Position numbers and translations under genes: made by a program. The notes beneath the pieces are model-generated. The model searched no databases, was not told the DNA's origin, and saw nothing but the letters and a program-made list of their open reading frames with translations. Positions 5,646 to 14,368 of a DNA stretch of 33,008 nucleotides are shown here, piece after piece (positions within the stretch are counted from its first letter, which is position 1; the number at the start of each line of letters is the position of its first letter). The DNA comes from Hungatella sp. Its GTDB lineage: Bacteria > Bacillota > Clostridia > Lachnospirales > Lachnospiraceae. The stretch lies in the NCBI GenBank assembly GCA_022798105.1, contig JAAWLV010000006.1:1-33008 (forward strand). The letters are read 5' to 3'.

Positions 5646-7145
5646 ATGATATTAGTAAGCGCAATCGTGCCGGTTTTGACGGTATGCCTGGTTCTCTTGT
5701 TCATCATCCTCATCCGGCGTTTTCTCAGCGTAAGGTCAAAGCTGCCGGTTTTAGGTCTTCAAAACGGGATCAGCCACCTGACCGGAAAGCGGAGATGGCT
5801 GGCGGTGGCGGGAGTCCTGATCTTTCTGGCCTCCTTCGGCGCCCGGGTGAGCACCAAGCTGTGGTCGCCCAATATGCTGATGGTATTTAACTATGAGGAG
5901 GCGGCCAGAGGGCAGAACCCCAATACCACCCGGTTCAATGAGTCCGACATCCTCTCCGACCGCGTTCTGGAGGCGGTTATCCAGAGGGGCGGTCTGCAAA
6001 TAAGCCCGGAGCGGCTGGCCGAAATGCTGACCCTGTCCACCCGCCTGGATGCGGAGAAGCTGGACGTTACCCAGGAATCAAGTTTAAAGATATCGACGGA
6101 GTACTGGGTGCACTGTTCTGAGAAGGTGTCTCTGTACCACACGAACCCAAAGACGGTGCTGAACCTTTTGGCGGACGTGTACTGGGAAGACTTTATCCAG
6201 AATTATGCGGAAAACGACAGCGTCCTGGATTTGTCCTTTGACGAGCTGGAAGGGATGGAGTATCTGGACGTCAAGGATTATCTGCAGATGCATGCCTACA
6301 AGCTGAAAAATTATCTTCCCATGTACAGCAGCGCCAGCAGCAGCTTCCGCGCGGCGGCCGACGGGGAGACCTTTGCCTCCCTGTCCCAGAAGATCGACAA
6401 TTTCATCAAGATTGAGCTGGAACGCTATGAGGCCTTTGTCCTGGAAAACAGCCTTTCCATAGACAAAACCACCTATCAGTCCAGAATGCAGTACGCCAAC
6501 CGGCTGCTGGATATTTCCAGAAAACAGGACATGGCCTCCTACGACGTGCGCATAGAGACCATCAATATGTACAATGCCTTTATGACCCGTTTCGTCCTTA
6601 TTCCCACCTACGACACGGACAAGGAATTTTACATGTCCAAAACCAAAGTCGGAGTGGACTACTTTGCAGACGAGGCCAAGGAACACTTAGAATCCGCCAC
6701 AAAACTGGTGGAGGAGATGGAACACAATTCCTATGCTTCCGACCAGATAGGCAAAAACCTGTCTTCCTCCAATGCATACGCCCAGGCCGATGAACGGATT
6801 GAGGAACTGAAAAATGAGCTCATCAACCTGTCCGCCCAGTGCAGGCAGCTGTGCTCCGCCTACGTAAAAGAGAAACGGGACGGGTATATCCAGGTCAGCT
6901 TCTCCTCGCCCTCCATGGCCGGGGAGGCAGGGAGAGCCTTTTTGTTCACCCTTCTCTTTGTGGCGGCCCTGGGCGGGATCGCCATACTGGATCCCTTCTA
7001 TAAAGCCTGCCGTGAAGACATCCCCGTGGGCGGCGCAGTAAAACAGGCGCTGCAGGGCAAAACCCGGAAAAAATCTAAAAAATCCGGAAAAGGGGCCGTG
7101 AAACCGGAAGGCAAAAACGCGGACAGGGAGGAGGTATCGCCATGA
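5646..7145 (+). CDS. Membrane protein of unknown function, paired with the Wzz-like protein
   Basis: 499 aa, family not recognised. Two hydrophobic segments near the N-terminus (about 3-23 and 52-70), a long extracytoplasmic, helix-rich region with coiled-coil character (about 75-425), a third membrane helix (AFLFTLLFVAALGGIAIL, about 430-450) and a short very basic cytoplasmic tail (KTRKKSKKSGKG...). AAAGGAG lies about 11 bases before the ATG. The stop overlaps the start of the next gene by 4 bases (ATGA at 7142-7145), implying translational coupling with the Wzz-like protein. The layout (membrane helix, long periplasm-side coil, membrane helix) resembles polysaccharide co-polymerases, so it may be a partner or divergent relative of Wzz; this is inference. 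Confidence 0.85.
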   Translation: MILVSAIVPVLTVCLVLLFIILIRRFLSVRSKLPVLGLQNGISHLTGKRRWLAVAGVLIFLASFGARVSTKLWSPNMLMVFNYEEAARGQNPNTTRFNESDILSDRVLEAVIQRGGLQISPERLAEMLTLSTRLDAEKLDVTQESSLKISTEYWVHCSEKVSLYHTNPKTVLNLLADVYWEDFIQNYAENDSVLDLSFDELEGMEYLDVKDYLQMHAYKLKNYLPMYSSASSSFRAAADGETFASLSQKIDNFIKIELERYEAFVLENSLSIDKTTYQSRMQYANRLLDISRKQDMASYDVRIETINMYNAFMTRFVLIPTYDTDKEFYMSKTKVGVDYFADEAKEHLESATKLVEEMEHNSYASDQIGKNLSSSNAYAQADERIEELKNELINLSAQCRQLCSAYVKEKRDGYIQVSFSSPSMAGEAGRAFLFTLLFVAALGGIAILDPFYKACREDIPVGGAVKQALQGKTRKKSKKSGKGAVKPEGKNADREEVSP

Positions 7146-9013
7146 AAGAGCTTGATGTTTTTCGTTATCTGAAAAAGTACCGTGGGTTTATTGCCGGCAT
7201 ATCCGTTTTGGCCGGTGTCGTATTTTTTCTTATCGCCCAGTTTTATATTCAGCAGTACACGGCGGCCACAGTGATTGAGTACACCGGAGCACAGGCCGAG
7301 GACGGGCTTTCCCCGGACGGAACGAAGATCGACACAACGGAGATTTATGCCACCAACCTGGTGGCCCAGGCCATGAAAAAGCTGGATATCCCCTACACCG
7401 AGGCCACAACGGATGATATCCGCATGAACATCCATGTGGAGCCGATTATTACGGAAGAGGATCTTCTGGTGCAGCAGGCAAAACTTGACAACAACGAGAA
7501 GGACTACGAGATAAAGCCCACCAGGCATCTGATAACCTTTAACTGCGGCGTCAAGGCAGGCAAGGACTATCCGCGTAAGGTTTTAAACCAGATCCTTCAG
7601 GAATACGCAAGCTACTACGGAAAGACCCACGTAAACACCTCCCTGGCAGCCAATCCGGTCAGCGACATCACCTCCAAAGGCTACGACTACCTGGAGATGG
7701 CCGAGGTTATGGACGACACCCTCTTAAACATCACAGACCATCTTTCGGACAAGGTCAACTGGAACGGCGAGTTCCGCTCCAGCAAGACGGGAAGAAGCTT
7801 CCAGGATCTGTACGACGAATTTAAGTTTATCAAACAGGTGGAGATCCGCCAGCTGTTCTCCGAGATTCTGGCCGGCAGGATTACGAAAAACCGGGATGTG
7901 CTTTTAGACAAGTACCAGAACCGGAACAACAACCTGGACATATCCAACAAAGCCGCAACCTTTGAGATCGACCGGATTCGGGGGATTATCGGGGCTTACG
8001 AGGGCGCCATGGGCGATTTCGGAACCCCTTCTGTCACGGACGAGGACGGCGAAACCGTTGAGGGCACTCTGCAAAACAGCGTGCTGCCGGATGTGTACGA
8101 CGACTGGAACCGGGATGAGGACGGCAACTGGCAGCCTGTGGATCGGACCGCGGAATACGACCAGCTTCTGATGCGCTACATTGAGGATCGGACTCTTTTT
8201 GAGCACAACCTTATTGAGAAAGAGTACAACGACTACATACTCAGCGTATTTAACGGTGCGGCCTCTGTCTCCTCCCAGGACGATCAGGTCCGGATCCAGC
8301 AGGAGATTGAGCGTTTGGCTCAGAAGATAAATGCCCTGCAGACCGTATATTACGAGACCAACGACGAGTACAATGACTACCTGGGAGCGCAGAATATTGT
8401 GATGCTCTCCAGCGTCAGGGTGACGGAGCGTTTCCCTATCTTTGTGTTTACCATTCTCATTGTGGTGATTTTCGGCGCGCTGGGATGTGCGGGCGCAGCC
8501 CTCTTCGGCAGGATCGAAGACTTTATCGAATACTACGCCTTTACAAACAAAGTGGACGGCCTTCCCAACAGGGCCAAGTGCGACCAGTTTATTACATCCA
8601 GGGAGAGCCGGCCCATTCCCGAAAGCTTTGCCTGTATCGTGTTCAAGCTTGCCAATCTCCAGTCGGAGAACGCCAGGCTTGGAAGAGAGGCCGGCGACAG
8701 GATGATCAAAGATTTCGTCGCGGTGATGACATCGGTTTTTGCACCCTCCGACAAGATGTTCGTGGGCAACAACGGAGCCGGCCAGTATCTGATATTTGCA
8801 GAGTCGCTGGGTAAAGATCAGGTGAATGCAGCCATTCTCCAGCTTTCCATTGTACTTGAGGAGAAGTCCAAGGACTGCGGTTACCATATAGAACTTCAAA
8901 ACGGCTTTGCCTGTGCAGGTGAGGAGCAGTGTTACTATATCCGCCAGCTTCTGTCCACTGCCATGAAACGGGTTCACGGGGCCGGAACCGAAAAAACGGC
9001 CGATACCAGATAA
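7142..9013 (+). CDS. Wzz-like chain-length protein with C-terminal degenerate GGDEF domain
   Basis: 623 aa. Membrane helix 1 (about 17-38), a long outside region with coiled-coil stretches (about 40-428), membrane helix 2 (about 430-456) and a cytoplasmic C-terminal domain from about 467. The two-helix plan is that of polysaccharide co-polymerases, which set glycan length. The C-terminal part keeps a GGDEF-domain outline (NKVDGLPNRAKCDQF, then REAGDRMIKDF, then the signature strand) but the active site reads GAGQY at 545-549 instead of GG(D/E)EF, the metal-binding FDID motif is FKLAN, and no RxxD inhibitory site precedes it. It is therefore probably not a cyclase, but may be a nucleotide- or protein-binding regulatory domain. 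It occupies the position taken by the tyrosine kinase domain in Wzc proteins. Its start overlaps the stop of the preceding gene. Confidence 0.85.
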   Translation: MKELDVFRYLKKYRGFIAGISVLAGVVFFLIAQFYIQQYTAATVIEYTGAQAEDGLSPDGTKIDTTEIYATNLVAQAMKKLDIPYTEATTDDIRMNIHVEPIITEEDLLVQQAKLDNNEKDYEIKPTRHLITFNCGVKAGKDYPRKVLNQILQEYASYYGKTHVNTSLAANPVSDITSKGYDYLEMAEVMDDTLLNITDHLSDKVNWNGEFRSSKTGRSFQDLYDEFKFIKQVEIRQLFSEILAGRITKNRDVLLDKYQNRNNNLDISNKAATFEIDRIRGIIGAYEGAMGDFGTPSVTDEDGETVEGTLQNSVLPDVYDDWNRDEDGNWQPVDRTAEYDQLLMRYIEDRTLFEHNLIEKEYNDYILSVFNGAASVSSQDDQVRIQQEIERLAQKINALQTVYYETNDEYNDYLGAQNIVMLSSVRVTERFPIFVFTILIVVIFGALGCAGAALFGRIEDFIEYYAFTNKVDGLPNRAKCDQFITSRESRPIPESFACIVFKLANLQSENARLGREAGDRMIKDFVAVMTSVFAPSDKMFVGNNGAGQYLIFAESLGKDQVNAAILQLSIVLEEKSKDCGYHIELQNGFACAGEEQCYYIRQLLSTAMKRVHGAGTEKTADTR

Positions 9014-9034
9014 AAACGTGGGGAGGGTTGGAGC

Positions 9035-10315
9035 TTGGTTTCCATCATTTACATGCTACTGGCAACTGCAATGTTTTTTCTGCAGGACACCTATTTTTTG
9101 CTGGGCGGCGTTGAATTCAGCCTGAAAAATCCCTGCATTATAGGGATCCTGTTCCTTGCGCTTTTGAATTTTACCGTGACGGTCAGGCTGGATCGGGTTA
9201 TCATCCTGGCGCGCCACGGGGTGACCCAGATGCTCCCCCTTGTGATCCCCTTTCTCTTCTCGTCCGTCATCTGGGTGGCCCAGAAGGCGGACGGGGTCAC
9301 GATTATAAACGGCATCGGCATGATAATCCCCCAGATACTGTCAATCTTCGTGGCAGCGTCAACCTTGTACCTGTTTGGGGAAAAGGGGATCTGGTACTGC
9401 CTGGGCGCCATGTGCCTGGCCAATTTCCTGCGAGTATTGGCAGTCATCGCACAGGGAGGCGCATCAGCTTTTTTCCAGGAATTTATCACCCTTTTAGCAT
9501 CGTTCAGCGGGGAAACCGGCCCTCTGATGCTGGCCCTGGAAATCAATGACCTGACCTTTGCCTTCGGCCCCTTTTTGATCTATCTGCTCCTGAACCGGAA
9601 GGAGACGTCCCACTGGCTTTTCTGGCTTGTGTGCTCGTCGGTTTTCTTTCTGATCGGCCTGAAGCGGATTGCCATTCCGGCCGTGGCCCTGGGTTTTTTT
9701 GTGGCCTGGCTTGTGCGCAGGATGCCTGAAAAGGCGGCAAGACAGACGGCTCTGTGTCTGGGGGCGGGGATGATATTCTGCAGTTTCATGTACATTGTGG
9801 GGATACGGATGGGGCTCTTTCAGTATCTGCAGGAACGGCTTGGAATCAATGCCATGGGCCGGGTGGAGATGTTTACCAACCTGGAACCCTACTATGACAT
9901 AAGCATTACCTTTATGGGCCGGGGCACAGGTTTTGAAAGGTTTGTGGACTGGGCTTCCGGGGTCGTATACGATACTCCCCGGCGCACCATCATGCAGATC
10001 CACAATGATTTTCTCAGGATGTACCTGAACATCGGGTTTATCGGGTATCTGGTATGGCTCTGGGGGTATCTGATTGTGCGGCTCCGCTACTGGTTCTGGC
10101 AGGGCGGCAAAGACGCAGGGTGCCTGTTTCTCGGCATCTGCATCTACTGCTTTGTCCTCTATGCCACGGACAACACCATCTACTATCCCTACACCATGCT
10201 TGCCTGTGCCCTGGTGCCCATGTCCTGCCGCTTCCATGACATGGCGGCAGATATCTTTGAAGAGCACTGTGTTCGGTGGAGCAAAATGGGAGGGAATGAT
10301 TTCTTTGAGGGATAA
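9035..10315 (+). CDS. Polysaccharide polymerase, Wzy-like
   Basis: 426 aa integral membrane protein with about ten predicted helices, starting at TTG 9035, 8 bases after GGGAGG (9021-9026). The long loop around residues 270-325 and the following LRMYLNIGFIGYLVWLWGYL segment fit the Wzy/O-antigen polymerase group, whose sequences are very divergent. Position supports the call: it lies between a Wzz-like protein and the glycosyltransferases, and no other gene in the operon could polymerise the repeat unit. It would join flipped repeat units on the outer face of the membrane. The gene overlaps the next start by 20 bases, so translation is probably coupled. Confidence 0.8.
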   Translation: MVSIIYMLLATAMFFLQDTYFLLGGVEFSLKNPCIIGILFLALLNFTVTVRLDRVIILARHGVTQMLPLVIPFLFSSVIWVAQKADGVTIINGIGMIIPQILSIFVAASTLYLFGEKGIWYCLGAMCLANFLRVLAVIAQGGASAFFQEFITLLASFSGETGPLMLALEINDLTFAFGPFLIYLLLNRKETSHWLFWLVCSSVFFLIGLKRIAIPAVALGFFVAWLVRRMPEKAARQTALCLGAGMIFCSFMYIVGIRMGLFQYLQERLGINAMGRVEMFTNLEPYYDISITFMGRGTGFERFVDWASGVVYDTPRRTIMQIHNDFLRMYLNIGFIGYLVWLWGYLIVRLRYWFWQGGKDAGCLFLGICIYCFVLYATDNTIYYPYTMLACALVPMSCRFHDMAADIFEEHCVRWSKMGGNDFFEG

Positions 10316-10775
10316 ACGAATAAAATTGTGTTTTGCGGCGTCCTCCGGCGGCCATCTGGATGAGCTTCTCAGGTTAAGGCCTCTCATGGAGCGCTGCGAC
10401 AGCTTTCTCGTCACCGAGAAGACAGCCTACAGGCCGGCCGGACTCAACGTAACGTGCTATTACCTGCTTCAGGTCAACCGGCGGGAACCATCCTGTTTCT
10501 TAAGGCTGATTGCCAACGGATGGCTTTCCCTGAGGATTTTCCTTAAGGAACGGCCCGACGTGGTTATCTCCACCGGGGTCCTTGCTGTCATACCCCTCTG
10601 CCTTTTGTGCAGAGTCTTCCGGAAAAAGCTTATCTTTATCGAGACCTTTGCCAACGTAAAGACGCCTACCATGACCGGAAGGCTTCTCTACCGCTTTGCG
10701 GACCGCTTTTATATCCAGTGGCCCCAGCTGCAGAAATACTATCCCAAAGCCGTGTACAAGGGCGGCGTTTACTGA
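10296..10775 (+). CDS. Alg14/PssD-like glycosyltransferase membrane subunit
   Basis: 159 aa. The N-terminus KLCFAASSGGHLDELLRL is the hallmark of the Alg14/PssD/Cps14F family, which anchors and activates an Alg13/PssE-type catalytic partner to form a two-part glycosyltransferase. PDVVISTGVLAVIPLCLLCR is the conserved acceptor-side segment. The first codons overlap the end of the polymerase gene. ATG 10296 has GGGAGG only 2 bases upstream; an in-frame TTG at 10305 would have better spacing, so the start is uncertain by three codons. The Alg13-like partner follows after 10 bases, but as part of a larger fused protein. Confidence 0.85.
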   Translation: MISLRDKRIKLCFAASSGGHLDELLRLRPLMERCDSFLVTEKTAYRPAGLNVTCYYLLQVNRREPSCFLRLIANGWLSLRIFLKERPDVVISTGVLAVIPLCLLCRVFRKKLIFIETFANVKTPTMTGRLLYRFADRFYIQWPQLQKYYPKAVYKGGVY

Positions 10776-10785
10776 GGTGAACATC

Positions 10786-12360
10786 ATGATATTTGTGACA
10801 GTCGGTTCCCAGAAATTTCCCTTTAACCGCCTGATTAAAAAGGTGGATCAGCTGGTCAGGGAGGGAGGTATCCTGGAGGAAGTCTGTATTCAGACAGGCA
10901 CCAGCGATTACACCCCCCGCAGCTGCCGTTATAAGGCGTTCTATGACCAGGAGACATTTAAACAGATGGTCGGCGCATGCAGTGTCCTCATCACCCACGG
11001 AGGCGTAGGGACGGTAATTGACGCCGTAAGGCGGGGGAAAAAGGTGGTGGCAGTGCCGCGTCTTTTCAGATACGGGGAGCATGTGGACGATCACCAGCTG
11101 CAGATTCTGGAGCGCTTCCATGAGATGAATCTTATTGAGTACTGTTTGGATATAGAAAAGCTTGGGGAGGCTGTTAAGAGGGCTCAAACCCGGGAATACG
11201 CCGCATACCCGTCCAACACCGGGACCTTTGTGGAGTCCGTTGACAGATACATCCGCTCACTGAACGGAGGGGCCCCTGTAAACGTAAAGCCAAAAAGGCG
11301 GCTGAGAGTTCTGGTAATCGGCCCCAGCCACATCCGTTCTCTGGGAGGCATGGCCGCAGTCATCAGGGATATAAAAGAAAGCCGTCTGCTTAACAGGGAG
11401 TTTGACATCCGCATATTTCCCTCTTACATAGACGGCAATCTGGCTCTGCGCCTTTTGTACTCCGGCTGGGGGTATCTGCGGTTTCTGACCTGTTTCAGGC
11501 AATACGACCTGTTCCACATCCACACTGCTGAAAGAGGCAGCACCTTCCGGAAAAATTTCTATTTGCGGAAAATAAAAAAGGCGGGGAAACGGGCAATCGT
11601 GCACATCCACGGCGCGGAGTACCTGACTTTTTACGACGGTCTCGGACCTTTTGGCAGGAGAATTGTGGATCGGTTTTTTTGCCGTGCGGATTTGGTGCTG
11701 GCTTTGTCGGACAGCTGGCGAAGGGAACTGGAGGCCCGCTTTCACACCGGCACCTGCCGGACGCTGAACAACGGAATTGACACCGTTTATTTTAAAGCGG
11801 CAGCAGGAGATGTAAAAAACCTTAGAAATTCGTTTCTGATGCTTGGAAGGCTGGGAAAGCGCAAAGGGACTTACGATCTGATTGACGCCGTGGAGCTTGC
11901 GGTCCGCAAAAACCCGGAAATTTCCGTCTGCCTGGCAGGGGACGGGGAGGTGGAGAAGGTGCGCAGGCTGGTTGAGGAAAAAGGGCTTAAAAAGTATATC
12001 CATGTTCCCGGCTGGGTAGATGGCAGGCAAAAGCTTGAGTACCTGAAAAGGGCCGCAACCCTGGTCCTTCCGTCTTACTATGAGGGGCTGCCCATGGCGG
12101 TTTTGGAGGGGATGGCCGGCGGAAAAGCCATCCTGAGCACCTGTGTGGGCGCAATCCCGGAGGTGGTTTCGGAGGAAAACGGCATCCTGGTACAGCCTGG
12201 GGATGTGGCCGGGCTGGCAGAGGGCCTTCTGCGCTTAAGCAGTGACACAGGCCTCCTTGAAACCATGTCGCGGAACAATATGGAAAAAGCCGGACACTGC
12301 TTCAGCGTCAGTCAGATACACAGACAGCTGGCCGGGTATTACAGGCAGGCCATGAAATAA
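10786..12360 (+). CDS. Fusion of an Alg13/PssE-like domain and a GT4 glycosyltransferase
   Basis: 524 aa in one frame. Residues 1-160 are a complete Alg13/PssE-like domain: MIFVTVGSQKFPFNRLIKKVD at the start and LITHGGVGTVIDAVRRGKK with a later GEHVDDHQLQI segment, the donor nucleotide-sugar site. After a linker, residues about 175-520 form a GT-B fold GT4 enzyme: VLVIGPSHIRSLGGMAAVI, VLALSDSWRRE, LNNGIDTVYF, LMLGRLGKRKG, and EGLPMAVLE with the E433/E441 pair of the EX7E motif. One polypeptide could thus add two sugars, the first together with the Alg14-like protein encoded just before. ATG 10786 is chosen because Alg13-like proteins begin MIFVTVG; in-frame GTG 10777 is the alternative. No frameshift is needed to explain the fusion. 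Confidence 0.9.
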   Translation: MIFVTVGSQKFPFNRLIKKVDQLVREGGILEEVCIQTGTSDYTPRSCRYKAFYDQETFKQMVGACSVLITHGGVGTVIDAVRRGKKVVAVPRLFRYGEHVDDHQLQILERFHEMNLIEYCLDIEKLGEAVKRAQTREYAAYPSNTGTFVESVDRYIRSLNGGAPVNVKPKRRLRVLVIGPSHIRSLGGMAAVIRDIKESRLLNREFDIRIFPSYIDGNLALRLLYSGWGYLRFLTCFRQYDLFHIHTAERGSTFRKNFYLRKIKKAGKRAIVHIHGAEYLTFYDGLGPFGRRIVDRFFCRADLVLALSDSWRRELEARFHTGTCRTLNNGIDTVYFKAAAGDVKNLRNSFLMLGRLGKRKGTYDLIDAVELAVRKNPEISVCLAGDGEVEKVRRLVEEKGLKKYIHVPGWVDGRQKLEYLKRAATLVLPSYYEGLPMAVLEGMAGGKAILSTCVGAIPEVVSEENGILVQPGDVAGLAEGLLRLSSDTGLLETMSRNNMEKAGHCFSVSQIHRQLAGYYRQAMK

Positions 12361-12378
12361 GGGGGAGGGCAAACTAAG

Positions 12379-13368
12379 ATGGGAGGGGACAAACCCGTTA
12401 TCAGCGTCATTGTGCCGGTGTACAATGTGGAGGCGTGGTTGAAAACATGCCTTGACTCCATAAGGGCGCAGACCTATGAAAATTTTGAACTTATCCTTGT
12501 AAACGACGCCTCCACGGACAGCAGCGGTGCTGTCTGCGACGCTTACGCCCTGGAGGATAAAAGGCTGTCGGTCGTGCATTTTCCCGTAAACCGGGGGCCG
12601 TCCGCAGCCAGAAATGAGGGCATAAGAAGGGCGGCCGGTAAATTTATCTCCTTTATAGACGCGGACGACTATGTGGAACCGGATATGCTGGAAAGGCTGT
12701 ACGTATGCCTGAGAAAAACCAGGGCTGACATTGCCGCCTGCGGGGCTGACGGCATCAAAATAACCGGCGGGCCTGCCGCTTCTTACTCCCGCAAGGAAGC
12801 AATGGGCTGCCTGGCCAGGGGCACCCCCTTTAACCATGTTCCCTGGGGAAAGCTTTACGCCGCAGAACCCGTAAAAAAACATCTGTTTGACGAGGGGATC
12901 TTTTTCAGCGAGGACCTTCTGTTTCTGTATTATGTGCTGAAAGAAACCGACAGGGTCAGTTACATACCGGATAAGCTGTACCATTACGTCTGCCGCCAGG
13001 GAAGCCAGGTGCACAGCGGCGTCAGCAAACGCAAATGTACCGCCCTCCCTGTTTATGACAGGATATGCCGGGACGCCAAACTAAATTTCCCCGGCACCGT
13101 GCCTGATTTTCAGCAGCAGGCGCTGGATGTGGATTCGCGGCAGGCCATGCTGGCGGTGGAAAGCTGTGCCGGCGCCGGGGAGGCCTTCAGATACGTAAAA
13201 AGGTTCAGCCGGCATACCCGCAGGCATTTTACCTGGAAGGCCTGGCGGCTGTGCCGCGGCAAAAAAAACAAGGCGGCCCCGCTGCTTCTCTATATCAGCC
13301 CGTCGCTTTTCTGGGGAGCTGCCACGGCCTACAAACATATAAAGCGGTTAAAGGACAGACTGGGATGA
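12379..13368 (+). CDS. Family 2 glycosyltransferase (first of tandem pair)
   Basis: 329 aa, GT-A fold. ISVIVPVYNVEAWLKTCLDS at the N-terminus, NDASTDSS with the nucleotide-binding D43, GPSAARNEGI, and DADD at 94-97 for metal and UDP-sugar binding. The C-terminal 100 residues are basic and probably sit on the membrane surface. GGGGAGGG at 12361-12368 precedes the ATG by about 10 bases. Its stop overlaps the start of the next gene (ATGA, 13365-13368), and the two proteins are alike over their whole length. It adds one sugar to the lipid-linked repeat; donor and linkage are not readable. Confidence 0.92.
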   Translation: MGGDKPVISVIVPVYNVEAWLKTCLDSIRAQTYENFELILVNDASTDSSGAVCDAYALEDKRLSVVHFPVNRGPSAARNEGIRRAAGKFISFIDADDYVEPDMLERLYVCLRKTRADIAACGADGIKITGGPAASYSRKEAMGCLARGTPFNHVPWGKLYAAEPVKKHLFDEGIFFSEDLLFLYYVLKETDRVSYIPDKLYHYVCRQGSQVHSGVSKRKCTALPVYDRICRDAKLNFPGTVPDFQQQALDVDSRQAMLAVESCAGAGEAFRYVKRFSRHTRRHFTWKAWRLCRGKKNKAAPLLLYISPSLFWGAATAYKHIKRLKDRLG

Positions 13369-14363
13369 AGAGAGAGCTACCATTAATCAGCGTGATTGTA
13401 CCTGTGTACAATGTAAAACCCTATGTAGAAAAATGCCTGGATTCCCTCCGGGCACAGACATACGATAACCTTGAGATTATTGCGGTGGACGACGCCTCCA
13501 CAGACGGAAGCGGCAGTATCTGCGATGCCAAGGCTTCTGAGGACTGCCGGCTGCAGGTCGTCCATTTTCCTGCAAACCGCGGATTGTCCGCCGCCAGAAA
13601 TGAAGGAGTATTAAGGGCTAAGGGAGAATATACCGCATTTGTGGATTCGGACGACTATGTTAAACCCGATATGCTTTTGAAACTGTACCGCAGTCTGCGG
13701 GAAAACAGAGCGGATGTAAGCGTCTGCGCCAATATTGGGCTGAAGGTGAAGAAGGCGCCGGCCGGCGTCTATTCTGCAGCAGAGGCAGTTGCCTGTATGG
13801 CCAGGCGCAGGCCTTTCCTCTGGACGGCGTGGGGAAAACTTTATCCCACAGAACTTGTAAAACGACACCCCTTTCATGAGAAGGCGCTCTGCTGTGAGGA
13901 TCTGCTGTTTTTTTATGAGATTCTTAAAGAGGTAAAAAACTTAAGCTACATACCGGATGAGCTGTACAACTATGTCTACAGGCAGGGAAGCCTGATAAAC
14001 AGCAGAATTGGCAAAAAGAGGTGCACCGTTCTCGCTGTCGCAGGCAGCATCTGCAGGGATGCCCGCGTGAATTTCCCTCAGGCGCTGCCGGGCTTTCTGC
14101 AGATAGCCCTGGCCGTAAATGCGCGTCTGGCCATGGAGGCCGTGGAGTACGGCACAAAAGAAGGGAGTCTTACCGCCTATCTGACCCTGTTCCAGAAACA
14201 TATCAGGCGCCATTTTACATGGAAGGCCCTGGCTGTCAACCCTGACCTAAAAACCATGGCCGCAATTCTCACCCTTTCTGTCAGCCGGAGGGCCTTCTTC
14301 TTTTTTGCCTCCGTCTACGGATGCCTAAAACGTCTGAGAGCCAAAAGACCAAATACGGAGTGA
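13365..14363 (+). CDS. Family 2 glycosyltransferase (second of tandem pair)
   Basis: 332 aa, GT-A fold, start ATG 13365 overlapping the preceding stop by 4 bases. Motifs are at the same positions as in its neighbour: D43 in VDDASTDGSG, GLSAARNEG, DSDD at 94-97. The two proteins remain clearly similar through the C-terminal basic region (KHIRRHFTWKA here, RHTRRHFTWKA there), so they arose by tandem duplication; divergence suggests different acceptor or donor. The frame is open further upstream inside the neighbour, but a start there would overlap it by more than 100 bases and lacks a ribosome site. Confidence 0.92.
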   Translation: MKRELPLISVIVPVYNVKPYVEKCLDSLRAQTYDNLEIIAVDDASTDGSGSICDAKASEDCRLQVVHFPANRGLSAARNEGVLRAKGEYTAFVDSDDYVKPDMLLKLYRSLRENRADVSVCANIGLKVKKAPAGVYSAAEAVACMARRRPFLWTAWGKLYPTELVKRHPFHEKALCCEDLLFFYEILKEVKNLSYIPDELYNYVYRQGSLINSRIGKKRCTVLAVAGSICRDARVNFPQALPGFLQIALAVNARLAMEAVEYGTKEGSLTAYLTLFQKHIRRHFTWKALAVNPDLKTMAAILTLSVSRRAFFFFASVYGCLKRLRAKRPNTE

Positions 14364-14368
14364 AGCCA

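Noticed and set aside
7904-8977. A 357-codon open frame on the - strand inside the Wzz-like gene
   Set aside because: Antisense shadow without recognisable domains; the + strand frame has two membrane helices and a GGDEF-like domain.
9494-10414. A 306-codon open frame on the - strand across the polymerase gene
   Set aside because: Composition is shadow-like and it spans two overlapping + strand genes with good starts.
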